From Crotalaria pallida (taxonomy: Eukaryota > Streptophyta > Magnoliopsida > Fabales > Fabaceae), in assembly GCA_037953625.1 (NCBI GenBank), contig CM075655.1, forward strand, positions 73,993,501 to 74,057,500: 64,000 nt of DNA, given 5' to 3'. A program made the position numbers and the translations under genes. Shown in pieces: positions 36,822-48,290 of the stretch. The notes under the pieces are model-generated. The model was not told the origin of the DNA and did no database searches. It saw nothing but the letters and a program-made list of their open reading frames with translations. Each line of letters begins with the position of its first letter. The stretch's first letter is position 1.

Positions 36822-36852
36822 TAACCGGTTAGTAATGCCCTGTAACCGGTTA
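36822..36852. promoter_or_regulatory. TAACCGGTTA pair 1 (21-bp spacing), 5' LTR
   Basis: TAACCGGTTA at 36822-36831 and 36843-36852, separated by 11 bp. Each 10-bp palindrome contains two head-to-head copies of the plant MYB core CNGTTR (CGGTTA). The 21-bp repeat distance equals two helical turns. A role as a protein-binding site is inferred. Confidence 0.6.
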
Positions 36853-37913
36853 GACGATGAACCCAGAAACTGGTTTAGTGGATTTTGATGAGTAATCACT
36901 TGATTAACTCCGTAATCGCCACGATTGCTGCCTGAGATTAGTGGCAACACACGCGTCGCCCTGCATGCAAGTGTAATTTGCCTATAAATTGAGGGATTTC
37001 TGAAGATTGGGGGTTGATTCTTCTTGGTTTGGTGTTGAGAAGCGGAATTAGGGTTCTTATTTTGTGGGAACAAATTCTCCTTCATCTCTGAGTTTTGTTG
37101 AACGAGTGATACACATTCACAAAGCTCACATCAAGGGCTTTGTGTTGACATAGAGTTTGTGAGCTGAGAGTCTTTGTGTGAGGAGAAATCACCATTTGAA
37201 GTTGAGGTTGGGAAAACTGAGCTCAGAATTTTCTTATTCGGGAAGCTGTATTGGAGTCTTGATTTTGGTCAGTTCAGGTAACCTCTAGGTCTCAAATATT
37301 TTTCATTCGTTAGTGCATGTTTCCTAGAACAATTTCTAATTGTTTTCCCCAATTTCCTTGGTCAATCTCTGTGTCAAATCCTCTGATCTTTGGACCCTGT
37401 TGGTGAAATTCGTGGCTGAAGAGCAGAACTGGGGTTTGTGTGAAATCTGGGGGTTTCCTTCAATTTCTGTGTCAAGTCTTCATCAACTTCAGTCTTAGAG
37501 GTATGGGAGAAGTTTATACTATACTAGATTTAGACTAAAATCGAATGATTTAGGATTTGAGTTCACAAAACTCAAAAAGGGCATTATGTGCAATATGGCA
37601 CAGAGGCTTGGAGGCCAAAATCCTGCTCATTGTGGTTTTGAGCAACCTTAATTTGATGCATGCAAAGTATGTTGATGCTTAATTCTGAGTTTAAGTGTCG
37701 AATCTAAGTTTTGTTGTATTAAATTGTGTTTATGTGAATTTTCATGCAATTTGATACCATAAACTTGGTGCATGCAATATGAATGTGTTTCTGGGTGTAA
37801 ACATGTTTGTTTTAAGGCATATTAACTTTGTGCATATTGAGTTTGGGTTAGATTTGAGAAAGGAAGAAAATGAATTGTTAAAACTCTTGTTTTAATGGAC
37901 TGACTGCATAATC

Positions 37914-37944
37914 TAACCGGTTACACGATATTCGTAACCGGTTA
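37914..37944. promoter_or_regulatory. TAACCGGTTA pair 2 (21-bp spacing), 5' LTR
   Basis: Sites at 37914-37923 and 37935-37944 with an 11-bp spacer whose sequence is unrelated to the spacer of pair 1. Kept unchanged in the 3' LTR (45913-45943). Confidence 0.6.
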
Positions 37945-38289
37945 GACACTGCAGATTTTCAAAGAAAATTAGTTTATTAATCAGTCCTGAAATCTTAATG
38001 GTTTATGCTCAAATCTAAGCTTTAATTTCAGTATACATGGTCTGAATATGAGTTGTTATAATGCCAAGGTTCAGACTTGAAAGATTTAAGTTAATGCCTT
38101 AAGTTAATGAAATAATTTCAAGAGGAAATTATGTTCATTGGAGAATGAAATGTGATTTGGACTTTTGAATGATGCAAACAATGGCTTTTGAGGTATAAAA
38201 CAATGTTAAAGATGTTTTGGATTGGGTAGAGAATTCAAGAAAAAGGGTTTTTCTGAATTGCAATGGTAAACAGTTCAGGTCTGAAATTC

Positions 38290-38320
38290 TAACCGGTTAG
38301 CCTGAAACTGTAACCGGTTA
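38290..38320. promoter_or_regulatory. TAACCGGTTA pair 3 (21-bp spacing), 5' LTR
   Basis: Sites at 38290-38299 and 38311-38320, again with an 11-bp spacer of different sequence. Also present in the 3' LTR (46289-46319). Confidence 0.6.
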
Positions 38321-38573
38321 GTACCTGAATCTGAAAAATAAAAAGTTAAGTTTTTAAATACCATTGAAGTTGTATTACTCAATCTAAGTTTAAAAAGGCA
38401 TGTTTTGAGAAAAATTCAAAGGGGAATTTTATGCCAAAGGTTATACCTCAAATAAATCATTCAAAAGGAGAAATTGGGATATTTCAAAATCACATTAATT
38501 AATTCAAAGATAAAACCAACCCCAATATTTGTGCATCCATATAGATTGGAAGTCTGGTTGGTAGGAACGTTAT

Positions 38574-38820
38574 CATATTCTGGGAATATGAGGAGGGTAC
38601 TCCGGGAGTACCAAATTATAACCTACTTGATGACACATTATAGATATGTGGCCAGTGTCCGGGACCTGGTTTTTATGCGTTCTGGGAACGTATGCGTTCT
38701 GGGAACGTGGTGCACACTCCGGGAGTGATGCTTTTTATCCAAGTATGGTTCGGCATTACGTTCTGGGAACGAATGTCGGTGTTCCGGGAACACAAGGGTG
38801 TATTGGATGGACGTCCAATA
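38574..38820. repeat. Cluster of short palindromes with constant TC-YGG-GA centre, 5' LTR
   Basis: Eight exact inverted repeats with 3-base tips TGG or CGG: CATATTC/GAATATG (38574), GGTACTC/GAGTACC (38596), GTC/GAC (38657), CGTTC/GAACG (38678, 38695, 38759), CACTC/GAGTG (38715) and GTGTTC/GAACAC (38779). A ninth, TATTGGA/TCCAATA, has a 6-base loop (38801-38820). The centre is constant while the arms change together. Confidence 0.85.
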
Positions 38821-39017
38821 TGGACATTAAGAGGCCTCAGTTGTGGATAGAAAATCATACATCATGCCACTTGCATTATAAGAGTTATAATGTTGAAAAA
38901 TGGGTGTGCTCATATGTATTTGCATTATGATCTGTCCATGATATACTTGTGATTGTAATTTTAGTCTTTATCATTTATGTATATGTGTATACTTACTCCC
39001 TATGCCCTGTTTAGGTG

Positions 39018-39335
39018 ATGGCCAGATACCTAGCCTGCATCGAGATACGCCCTATCCCTAGCGGTATATGGACGTATGAGGAGCACCGTGCCACTTTTGA
39101 GGGGGAGGTTGAGATCACTCTCTACCACCCTAACCCTCTGGTGCGTGTGCGACCTCGTCGATTTAGGATCCCATTAGTCTATACTATGCATGTTCCACCA
39201 TTTTATACTTATAGAGGACCACCCCCGGCTCGACCTATGCGTCGTTTTCATAGTTTCCGTTTTATAGCTGCCACTCGTTCCCATCCTTCTTCCCATAGAG
39301 TTGTCACCGAGGAGACTCCTTCTCTTGGTCCGTAG
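39018..39335 (+). CDS. Open frame inside the chromovirus 5' LTR, unknown function (truncated copy)
   Basis: I do not recognise this protein. From ATG 39018 it reads 105 residues beginning MARYLACIEIRP; it is rich in proline, arginine and aromatic residues (for example PPFYTYRGPPPARP). The 3' LTR copy (47017-47490) is 157 residues because the 5' LTR lacks 156 bp just before the stop. The rest is the same apart from a few substitutions. Sense orientation, downstream of the palindrome cluster and upstream of the TA run. The two LTRs were identical at insertion, so their similarity does not by itself prove selection. It could be a true LTR product, a captured gene piece or a chance frame. Confidence 0.3.
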   Translation: MARYLACIEIRPIPSGIWTYEEHRATFEGEVEITLYHPNPLVRVRPRRFRIPLVYTMHVPPFYTYRGPPPARPMRRFHSFRFIAATRSHPSSHRVVTEETPSLGP

Positions 39336-39596
39336 GAGCCTGCATAGCATAGGTGTTTTGGATCCTAGATCCTAGGGATAGAGCGGTGGAGGATCTGAGG
39401 AGCTGCTGAGGACACTGAAGACCTGCTCTGAGACTTCTATTTTGAGACCATGTGTTTAGTGTATATGTTTTCGAGAGGTCTTAGAGTGAGGTTTTATTTT
39501 ATACAGCTGGGTTGTATATGTTTCATAAACTCTTGCTATCTCGACTGATGTTACTTGCTGTCACTGTACTTATGGGGTTTCATATTATGCTTTCGA

Positions 39597-39598
<2 letters not shown>

Positions 39599-39649
<51 letters not shown>
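39599..39649. repeat. TA microsatellite in chromovirus 5' LTR
   Basis: About 25 TA units; the 3' LTR equivalent (57280-57313) has about 17. Confidence 0.95.
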
Positions 39650-39653
<4 letters not shown>

Positions 39654-40017
39654 TTTCATTTCCTCAGCAGAGCCCCAAAAGTATTATTTTTACTTCCGCG
39701 AACTCTGATTTTTATTTACAAGGGATTTGGCGATAAATTTATATTTCCTATGTTATGTGTTCAGATCCCACTCGAGAAGCAAGTGATATGTTTTCAATAA
39801 TAACTATTAATAATGTTTTCTATGACCAAGGAAATGCTATCTCGAGAGTCTTTTCGAACTTAATATAGTGCTGAGCCGAATTCAAAAGAATTTATGACCA
39901 AGCAAGTACAAGTTTTAAAAAGGAAAAATTTTCTAGTCCTGATTTTTGATAGCAAGAAATAAACTATTTGGAAATATTAATTATTTTCAAGTTAAAAAGA
40001 GAGCGTCACACCTTTGG

Positions 40018-40029
40018 TGGTATCAGAGC
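40018..40029 (+). other. Primer binding site (tRNA-iMet), chromovirus
   Basis: TGGTATCAGAGC begins seven bases after the LTR end at 40010. Confidence 0.93.
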
Positions 40030-40173
40030 ATTGGTCCTGTTCCTCATGGCCCCGAAGATGCAGCTAAGTATGATATTCAATGTTGATTGAATATGATTTG
40101 AGTAAGTTAGTGGTAGTATTTATGTTTTTAAAGACCTTTTTAGTAACCCAAAGCCCATAGTACAGGTCTTTCT

Positions 40174-43100
40174 ATGGCAACCCGAAATAGAAATGTTACT
40201 AATGAGATGTTAGAACGAATCACGACCGTGCTGGAAGGAATGCAGCAGCAGCAGAGGCATCAATCATCTCAAGGGAGAACTGGTGACCCATCTGCTGGCA
40301 ACATGACGAATCGTGATGCTAAGACTTTGTCAGAGTTCAGGAAGTGCAATCCGCCAAGGTTTAAGGGAGGATATAGACCTGATGAGGCGAACAAGTGGTT
40401 GTACGAGATCAATAAGATCTTCCGAACTCTAGAGTGTTCTGACGAACAGAAGGTGACCTATGCAGTTTACATGCTTCATGGGGAAGCTGAAAACTGGTGG
40501 GATCACACGGTCCAATTGCTGAATTTTGAAAGGAGGGCAATCAACTGGGGAGTATTTATGGAGAAATTTCTTAATAAATATTTTCCAGAAGATTTGCGGA
40601 GAAAGAAGGAAGTGGAATTCATGCAATTGAAGCAGGGGGATATGAGTGTAGGGGAGTATGCGGCCAGATTCGAGGAATTGATGAAGTACTCTCCCTATTA
40701 CTTAAATAACCCTGATGAAAGGAGTAAGTGTGTGAAGTTTGAAGGTGGCCTAAGACCGGAGCTGAAGTCTATCTTCAGTTATCAAAGGATTCAGAGTTTC
40801 CCTGCACTTGTGGACATGTGCAGAATGTATGAGGATGATAAGAAGGCGAAGCAGATAGGAAGTCAAGTAAAAGGGGTTGGACAGAACTATGGACCCCAGA
40901 GAAAGAAGAAGTTTGACCATCGGAATAATGGTCCATATTCTAAGAACAAGGGAAAGGGCAAGGCAGTGATGGATAACCGGAACAAGCCTCGCGATAATGC
41001 TCCTTATTGCGAGAAGTTCAAGCGTTATCATCATGGTCAGCTTTGCTGGTCCACAGGAGGATGTTTTAAGTGTGGGAAGCAAGGTCACTTTGCCCGCGAA
41101 TGCAAGGAATCTGCAAAGGGAGATGCAAAGGGATCTGCTGAAAAGCCTGTGGTACAAGGACGAGTATTTACCCTGAGTGGTAGTGAAGCAACCCAAACCC
41201 CGACTCTCGTGCAAGGTAATTTTCTGCTTAATAATCAACCTTGCAAAATCATGTTTGATTCTGGAGCTACACATTCTTTTGTTTCCCCTGAATGTGTGAG
41301 TAGGCTGAATCTTATTGTTTATGATTCACCCTTCTATCTTAGCATAGACACCCCTACGGGAATACCGATCTACACCGCTAAAGTCTGTTTAGGGTGTAAT
41401 GTAGAAATTCTGGGTCGTTCATCCCGGGTAGATTTGGTTTGTCTCCCTAAATTACAATTGGATGTGATCTTGGGAATGGATTGGTTGATGAAGAACCAAG
41501 TGATCATCAATTGTGAGGAAAAGACGATTCAATATAGGACCCTTGAGCCGGAGGGTTATATGTGTTTATTCTCGACCTCTGGAGAAGAAGAGTCGATGTC
41601 GATCGAAGAAATTTCAGTGGTGAGGGAATTTCCGGAAGTATTTCCTAAAGAGATACCAGGATTACCTCTGAAGCGAGAGATAGAGTTTGGGATCGACTTA
41701 ATCCCTGGAGCTGGTCCCATCTCTATTGCTCCTTATAGGATGGCACCACCAGAAATGGCAGAGATGAAGAAGCAAATCGAGGAGCTGTTGCAGAAACAAA
41801 TGATCAGGCCAAGCGTTTCACCTTGGGGAGCTCCATTATTGTTCGTAAAAAAGAAAGATGGAAGTATGAGGATGTGCGTGGATTATAGGCAGCTGAATAA
41901 GGTCACTATTAAGAATAAGTATCCTTTGCCAAGGATTGATGACCATATGGATCAAGTGAGGGGAGCTGCAGTATTCTCCAAGATTGATCTGAGATCGGGT
42001 TATCATCAGATTAGGATAAAGGAGGAGGATATACCCAAGACTGCATTTCGATCGCGATACAGTCATTATGAGTATGTTGTGATGCCGTTCGAATTGACAA
42101 ATGCACCTGCTATTTTCATGGATTATATGAACCGGATCTTTAGACCATATTTGGATTTGTTTGTGGTGGTATTCATTGACGATATTTTGGTCTGTTCTAA
42201 AAATCCGGAAGAGCATGAAGAGCATCTCCCGATTGTGTTAAAGGTCCTAAAGGAGAAGCAACTATATGCCAAACTTACGAAGTGTGAGTTTTGGTTGAAT
42301 GAAGTGAAGTTTCTGGGGCATGTGATCTCTAAAGAAGGAATTGCGGTGGATCCAGCGAAAGTAAGTTCAGTGCTAAGTTGGGAACAGCCTAAGACGGTGA
42401 CGAAAGTAAGAAGTTTCTTAGGGTTGGCTGGATACTATCGTCGATTCATAGAAGGATTTTCTAAGATTGCATTGCCTTTGACTAAGTTGACTCGGAAGGA
42501 TCAACCGTTCGTATGGGACGATCGGTGCGAAGTTAGTTTTCGTGAGTTGAAGGAAAGGTTAACATCGTCTCCTGTGTTGATCTTACCCGATCCTCACAAG
42601 ATTTTTGAAGTTTATTGTGATGCATCTAAGCAAGGACTGGGTTGTGTATTGATGCAAGAAGGAAGAGTGGTGGCGTATGCATCGAGGCAATTGAAGAATC
42701 ATGAGGTGAATTACCCGACGCACGATTTAGAATTGGCTGCAATCGTGTTTGCCTTAAAGATATGGAGACATCATCTCTATGGCACTACATTCTAAGTATT
42801 TAGTGACCATAAGAGTTTGAAATATCTGTTCGACTAGAAAGAGTTGAACATGAGGCAAAGGAGATGGATGGAGTTTTTGAAAGATTATGACTTTAAACTC
42901 CATTATCATCCGGGTAAAGCGAATGTGGTTGCAGATGCTTTGAGTCGGAAAGCAATCCACATAAGCGCGATGATGGTTAAAGAGGCAGCGGTGATTGAAG
43001 AATTAAGAGATTTGAGCTTGATGACACAAGTGGAACCATCAAGTATCAAGTTGGGAACGTTGCAGATCACCAACGAGTTCTTGGAAAGAATTCGGGAGTT

Positions 43101-44511
43101 GCAACGAACAGATGAAGAATTGATGGAAAAGATGAGACTAGGTTCGGAAGGAAAGGAACCTGATTTCAAGTTTGGACAGGATGGAATCCTTCGTTTCAGG
43201 ACAAGGATTTGTGTACCAAGAGATCAAGAAGTTAGAAGAATGATTCTTGATGAAGCCCATAAGAGTCGGATGAGTATGCATCCTGGATCAACCAAAATGT
43301 ATCAGGACTTGAAGAGGATATTTTGGTGGTCGGGATTGAAGAGAGATGTGGCAGAATATGTGGCGGCGTGCTTGATTTGCCAGAAAGCGAAGATAGAACA
43401 TCAGAAACCGGGAGGTCAGTTGCAACCTCTGAGGATTCCCCAGTGGAAGTGGGATAGCATCTCAATGGATTTTGTGTCTGGTTTGCCTAGGACAGCAGCA
43501 AATCATGATGCAATCTGGGTGGTTGTGGATAGGTTAACCAAGTCGGCGCATTTTATTCCGATAAATATGCACTATCCTTTGAACAAGCTTACCCAGATCT
43601 ATATCAAGGAGGTAGTTCGTCTTCACGGAGTGCCTTCGAGCATTGTGTCAGATCGAGACCCGAGATTTTCGTCGCAATTCTGGAGAAGTTTGCATGATGC
43701 TATGGGAACGAGGTTGAAATTGAGTTCTGCGTATCATCCACAGACGGATGGCCAGACGGAGAGAACAATTCCATCCTTGGAAGACGTATTGCGAGCGTGT
43801 GCACTTGAAGAACAAGGAAGTTGGGATCAAGTGCTACCTCTTGCAGAGTTCAGATACAACAATAGCTACCATGCGAGCATTGGAATGGCACCGTTCGAGG
43901 CGTTGTATGAAAGAAAGTGTCAAACCCCGCTATGTTGGTTCCAAGTGGGGGAGAACTTGATGGTTGGACCAGAAATAATACAGCAAACATCTAAGAAGAT
44001 CAAGATGGTTCAGGCAAAGATGAAAACGGCTCAGAGTCGGCAAAAGAGTTATGCGGATAAGAGGCGAAAACCATTAGAGTTTTCTGAGGGCGATCATGTG
44101 TTTCTTCGGGTAGTTCCGATGAAAGGAATTAGTAGAGCTTTGAGAACCCGAAAGCTTTCGCCTAAGTGTATAGGTCCGTATCAGATTCTTAAGAGAGTTG
44201 GTCCGGTTGCTTATCAATTGGCTTTACCACCCTCTCTATCCAATTTGCATAACGTCTTTCACGTTTCGCAATTGAAAAAGTATGTTCATGATCCATCCGT
44301 TATTCTGAAACTCCAACCTGATGACCTAACTTTGAAAGAAAACCTGACCTTTGAGACCATACCGGTTCGGATAGAAGATCGTGAAGTCAAGCAGCTCAGA
44401 GGAAAGGAAATACCTTTGGTCAAGGTGATTTGGGAGAATGCTGACGTATCTGAAGCTACATGGGAATTAGAGGAGAAGATGCGTCAAGAGTATCCGGAGT
44501 TGTTTTTGTAA
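40174..44511 (+). pseudogene. gag-pol: Chromovirus gag-pol polyprotein, single frame with two nonsense codons
   Basis: A 1,445-codon frame with stops only at codon 874 (TAA, 42793) and codon 888 (TAG, 42835), each one base from a sense codon, inside RNase H. Gag: WW at 108-109, YFPEDLRRKKE from 136, SVGEYAARFEEL 158-169 and zinc knuckle CFKCGKQGHFAREC 297-310. Protease: DSG at 362-364. RT: FIDD at 667-670. RNase H: catalytic D816. Integrase: zinc-binding H1029, H1036, C1066, C1069; catalytic D1099, D1160, E1196 (D-x35-E intact). The C-terminal 50 residues (IPLVKVIWEN, ATWELEEKMR) resemble the chromodomain-like tail of Tekay/Del elements, which in chromoviruses directs integration into heterochromatin. 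The element would now make Gag, protease and RT but no linked integrase. ATG 40174 follows the primer site by 144 bp, and no frameshift separates gag from pol. Confidence 0.95.
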
Positions 44512-44540
44512 TCAAGAATTTCGGGGACGAAATTCCTTTT

Positions 44541-44554
44541 AAGTGGGGGAGTAG
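44541..44554 (+). other. Polypurine tract, chromovirus
   Basis: AAGTGGGGGAGTAG lies immediately 5' of the 3' LTR at 44555, preceded by the CGGGGACGAAATTCC block common upstream of this tract in plant gypsy elements. Confidence 0.88.
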
Positions 44555-47016
44555 TGTAACACCCCTAATTTTCGTCTCCCGAATAATAGGGAATTAATAA
44601 TAAAAGGTTTTATTATTAATTTATAGAATTTTCCAAGTTTATGTTTTGTATTTAATTAGCCTTAAATATAAAAATAAGTTGAAATATTTTTATATGGCAA
44701 ATAAATGCAAAATATAAGAATATTGCATGTTAGTCCCTGAGTGAGGGCTTAAAAGCAATATTGGAAAGGTTCTTGGAGGGAAAGATTTAAAAATATTAAT
44801 TTTTAATTTTTGAACTGAGCTAACCGGTTAGTAATGCCCTGTAACCGGTTAGACGATGAACCCAGAAACTGGTTTAGTGGATTTTGATGAGTAATCACTT
44901 GATTAAATCCGTAATCGCCACGATTGCTGCCTGAGATTAGTGGCAACACACGCGTCGCCCTGCATGCAAGTGTAATTTGCCTATAAATTGAGGGATTTCT
45001 GAAGATTGGGGGTTGATTCTTCTTGGTTTGGTGTTGAGAAGCGGAATTAGGGTTCTTATTTTGTTGGAACAAATTCTCCTTCATCTCTGAGTTTTGTTGA
45101 ACGAGTGATACACATTCACAAAGCTCACATCAAGGGCTTTGTGTTGACATAGAGTTTGTGAGCTGAGAGTCTTTGTGTGAGGAGAAATCACCATTTGAAG
45201 TTGAGGTTGGGAAAACTGAGCTCATAATTTTCTGATTCGGGAAGCTATATTGGAGTCTTGATTTTGGTCAGTTCAGGTAACCTCTAGGTCTCAAATCTTT
45301 TTCATTCATTAGTGCATGTTGCCTAGAACAATTTCTAATTGTTTTCCCAAATTTCCTTGGTCAATCTCTGTGTCAAATCCTCTGATCTTAGGACCCTGTT
45401 GGTGAAATTCGTGGCTGAAGAGCAGAACTGGGGTTTGTGTGAAATCTGGGGGTTTCCTTCAATTTCTGTGTCAAGTCTTCATCAACTTCAGTCTTAGAGG
45501 TATGAGAGAAGTTTATACTATACTAGATTTAGACTAAAATCGAATGATTTAGGATTTGAGTTCACAAAACTCAAAAAGGGCATTATGTGCAATATGGCAC
45601 AGAGGCTTGGAGGCCAAAATCCTGCTCATTGTGGTTTTGAGCAACCTTAATTTGATGCATGCAAAGTATGTTGATGCTTAATTCTGAGTTTAAGTGTTGA
45701 ATCTATGTTTTGTTGTATTAAATTGTGTTTATGTGAATTTTCATGCAATTTGATACCATAAACTTGGTGCATGCAATATGAATGTGTTTCTGGGTGTAAA
45801 CATGTTTGTTTTAAGGCATATGAACTTTGTGCATATTGAGTTTGGGTTAGATTTGAGAAAGGAAGAAAATGAGTTGTTAAAACTCTTGTTTTAATGGACT
45901 GACTGCATAATCTAACCGGTTACACGATATTCGTAACCGGTTAGACACTGCAGATTTTCAAAGAAAATTAGTTTATTAATCAGTCCTGAAATCTTAATGG
46001 TTTCTGCTCAAATCTAAGCTTTAATTTCAGTATACATGGTCTGAATATGAGTTGTTATAATGCCAAGGTTCAGACTTGAAAGATTTAAGTTAATGCCTTA
46101 AGTTAATGAAATAATTTCAAGAGGAAATTATGTTCATTGGAGAATGAAATGTGATTTGGACTTTTGAATGATGCAAACAATGGCTTTTGAGGTATAAAAC
46201 AATGTTAAAGATGTTTTGGATTGGGTAGAGAATTCAAGAAAAAGGGTTTTTCTGAATTGCAATGGTAAACAGTTCAGGTCTGAAATTCTAACCGGTTAAC
46301 CTGAAACTGTAACCGGTTAGTACCTGAATCTGAAAAATAAAAAGTTAAGTTTTTAAATACCATTGAAGTTGTATTACTCAATCTAAGTTTAAAAAGGCAT
46401 GTTTTGAGAAAAATTCAAAGGGGAATTTTATGCCAAAGGTTATACCTCAAATAAATCATTCAAAAGGAGAAATTGGGATATTTCAAAATCACATTAATTA
46501 ATTCAAAGATAAAACCAACCCCAATATTTGTGCATCCATATAGATTGGAAGTCTGGTTGGTAGGAACGTTATCATATTCTGGGAATATGAGGAGGGTACT
46601 CCGGGAGTACCAAATTATAACCTACTTGATGACACATTATAGATATGTGGCCAGTGTCCGGGACCTGGTTTTTATGCGTTCTGGGAACGTATGCGTTATG
46701 GGAACGTGGTGCACACTCCGGGAGTGATGCTTTTTATCCAAGTATGGTTCGGCATTACGTTCTGGGAACGAATGTCGGTGTTCCGGGAACACAAGGGTGT
46801 ATTGGATGGACGTCCAAGATGGATATTAAGAGGCCTCAGTTGTGGATAGAAAATCATACATTATGCCACTTGCATTATAAGAGTTATAATGTTGAAAAAT
46901 GGGTGTGCTCATATGTATTTGCATTATGATCTGTCCATGATATACTTGTGATTGTAATTTTAGTCTTTATCAATTATGTATATGTGTATACTTACTCCCT
47001 ATGCCCTGTTTAGGTG

Positions 47017-47490
47017 ATGGCCAGATACCTAGCCTGCATCGAGATACGCCCTATCCCTAGCGGTATATGGACGTATGAGGAGCACCGTGCCACTTTTGAG
47101 GGGGAGGTTGAGATCACTCTCTACCACCCTAACCCTCTGGTGCGTGTGCGACCTCGTCGATTTAGGATCCCATTAGTCTATACTATGCATGTTCCACCAT
47201 TTTATACTTATAGAGGACCACCCCCGGCTCGACCTATGCGTCGTTTTCATAGTTTCCGTTTTAGAGCTGCCACTCGTTCCCATCCTTCTTCCCATAGAGT
47301 TGTCACCGAGGAGACTCCTTCTCCTGGTCCGACTGATTTTGATAGGACTGCTTTTGCAGATCCTAGACCCAGTGGTGGGGTGTCTACACAGTCGGGCGAG
47401 GTCGAGGAGGACCTTGTGGAGGATGAGAGCGAGGAGGAGGTGCATGTTAAGCCGACTATTTCTGCTAGAGGTGGACCCGCTAGTTCATAG
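47017..47490 (+). CDS. Open frame inside the chromovirus 3' LTR, unknown function (long copy)
   Basis: 157 residues from ATG 47017. It extends the 5' LTR version by 52 residues that are acidic near the end (a run of E and D with EEDLVEDESEEE) before the same stop region. The basic, proline-rich first part and acidic tail would suit a nucleic-acid- or chromatin-associated protein, but no family is recognised. The missing 156 bp in the 5' LTR is a multiple of three and falls between a CCG codon and the shared stop. Translation is not shown. Confidence 0.35.
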   Translation: MARYLACIEIRPIPSGIWTYEEHRATFEGEVEITLYHPNPLVRVRPRRFRIPLVYTMHVPPFYTYRGPPPARPMRRFHSFRFRAATRSHPSSHRVVTEETPSPGPTDFDRTAFADPRPSGGVSTQSGEVEEDLVEDESEEEVHVKPTISARGGPASS

Positions 47491-47607
47491 GAGCCTGCAT
47501 AGCATAGGTGTTTTGGATCCTAGATCCTAGGGATAGAGTGGTGGAGGATCTGAGGAGCTGCTGAGGACACTGAAGACCTGCTCTGAGACTTCTATTTTGA
47601 GACCATG

Positions 47608-47612
47608 TGTTT
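47608..47612. other. Target-site duplication TGTTT (left) of the gag-only element
   Basis: Matches TGTTT at 57135-57139. Removing the block restores the order seen in the intact 5' LTR near 39448. Confidence 0.88.
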
Positions 47613-47938
47613 TGTAACACCCTCACAATTAACTAGTTAAAATTATGATTTATTAAAATAGGTACTTAAAAATTTCTTTTTAAATTAAAATACTTAAGAA
47701 TATTTTTCCAGAAAACGGGCAGAGTTTCCTCTGTTTTTCGGACTTTCCCAAAATTTCCTGTTTGTACCTGTTCAGACCAGAACAATTTAAAATATAAACA
47801 GACACATTTTACATATGATTATAATCCTAATGCCCTTACTAATACAAGTTTAGGGCGCATAACTACTACATATTCCAAATTACAAAAATAACAGTTTTTC
47901 ATAAAATTCCACTACAGTCCACTCAAAAATAATGAGCG

Positions 47939-47958
47939 AGCACTCCACATGGAGTGCT
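47939..47958. repeat. 20-bp palindrome in gag-only LTR
   Basis: AGCACTCCA and TGGAGTGCT are perfect 9-bp arms around CA. The same palindrome is present in the partner LTR near 54091-54110. Confidence 0.9.
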
Positions 47959-48290
47959 ATTCCTGCTCGGCCTGAAACTGAGTTTGCTCAACTTTGAACC
48001 TGTAAAAATGGTTGCAAGGGTGAGCTTTACACATGAAGTAGAGAATAGCTTCTAACTAGACATAATAACCTACAAAGTCAAACACAAACATTTCAGGTAG
48101 TTCAAAACATAGCAAACTCAAACAATTCAAATTCATACGCATCTATAATTTTTTCTTTCGTCCATCATTCTTATCACTTTTCTTAATATACTTTCTTTTT
48201 CATTTCTAATACATTTCTCTTTTCTTTACTCATTTTCTTTCTTTTCATTCCTTTTTGTTATTTTCTTGCTCACTTTTCTTTTCTCTTTTT

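Larger units (their letters stand above)
36556..40010 (+). repeat. 5' LTR of the chromovirus (3,455 bp)
   Basis: Starts TGTAACAACCCTAATTTTCG and ends GAGAGCGTCACA. It carries three pairs of TAACCGGTTA palindromes, a cluster of TC-YGG-GA palindromes (38574-38820), an open frame (39018-39335) and a TA run (39599-39649). Against the 3' LTR it lacks 156 bp in the open frame and has a longer TA run; other differences are few. Confidence 0.92.
44555..47612 (+). repeat. 3' LTR of the chromovirus, first part
   Basis: Aligns with 36556 onward with few differences. It has TAACCGGTTA pairs at 44821-44851, 45913-45943 and 46289-46319, and the palindrome cluster at about 46573-46819, with one arm mutated (CGTTA in place of CGTTC near 46693). 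It is interrupted after the TGTTT at 47608-47612 by the gag-only element. Confidence 0.92.

Noticed and set aside
36843..36852. AACCGGTT as an animal Grainyhead/CP2 site
   Set aside because: The genome is plant; the plant MYB core reading is more relevant.
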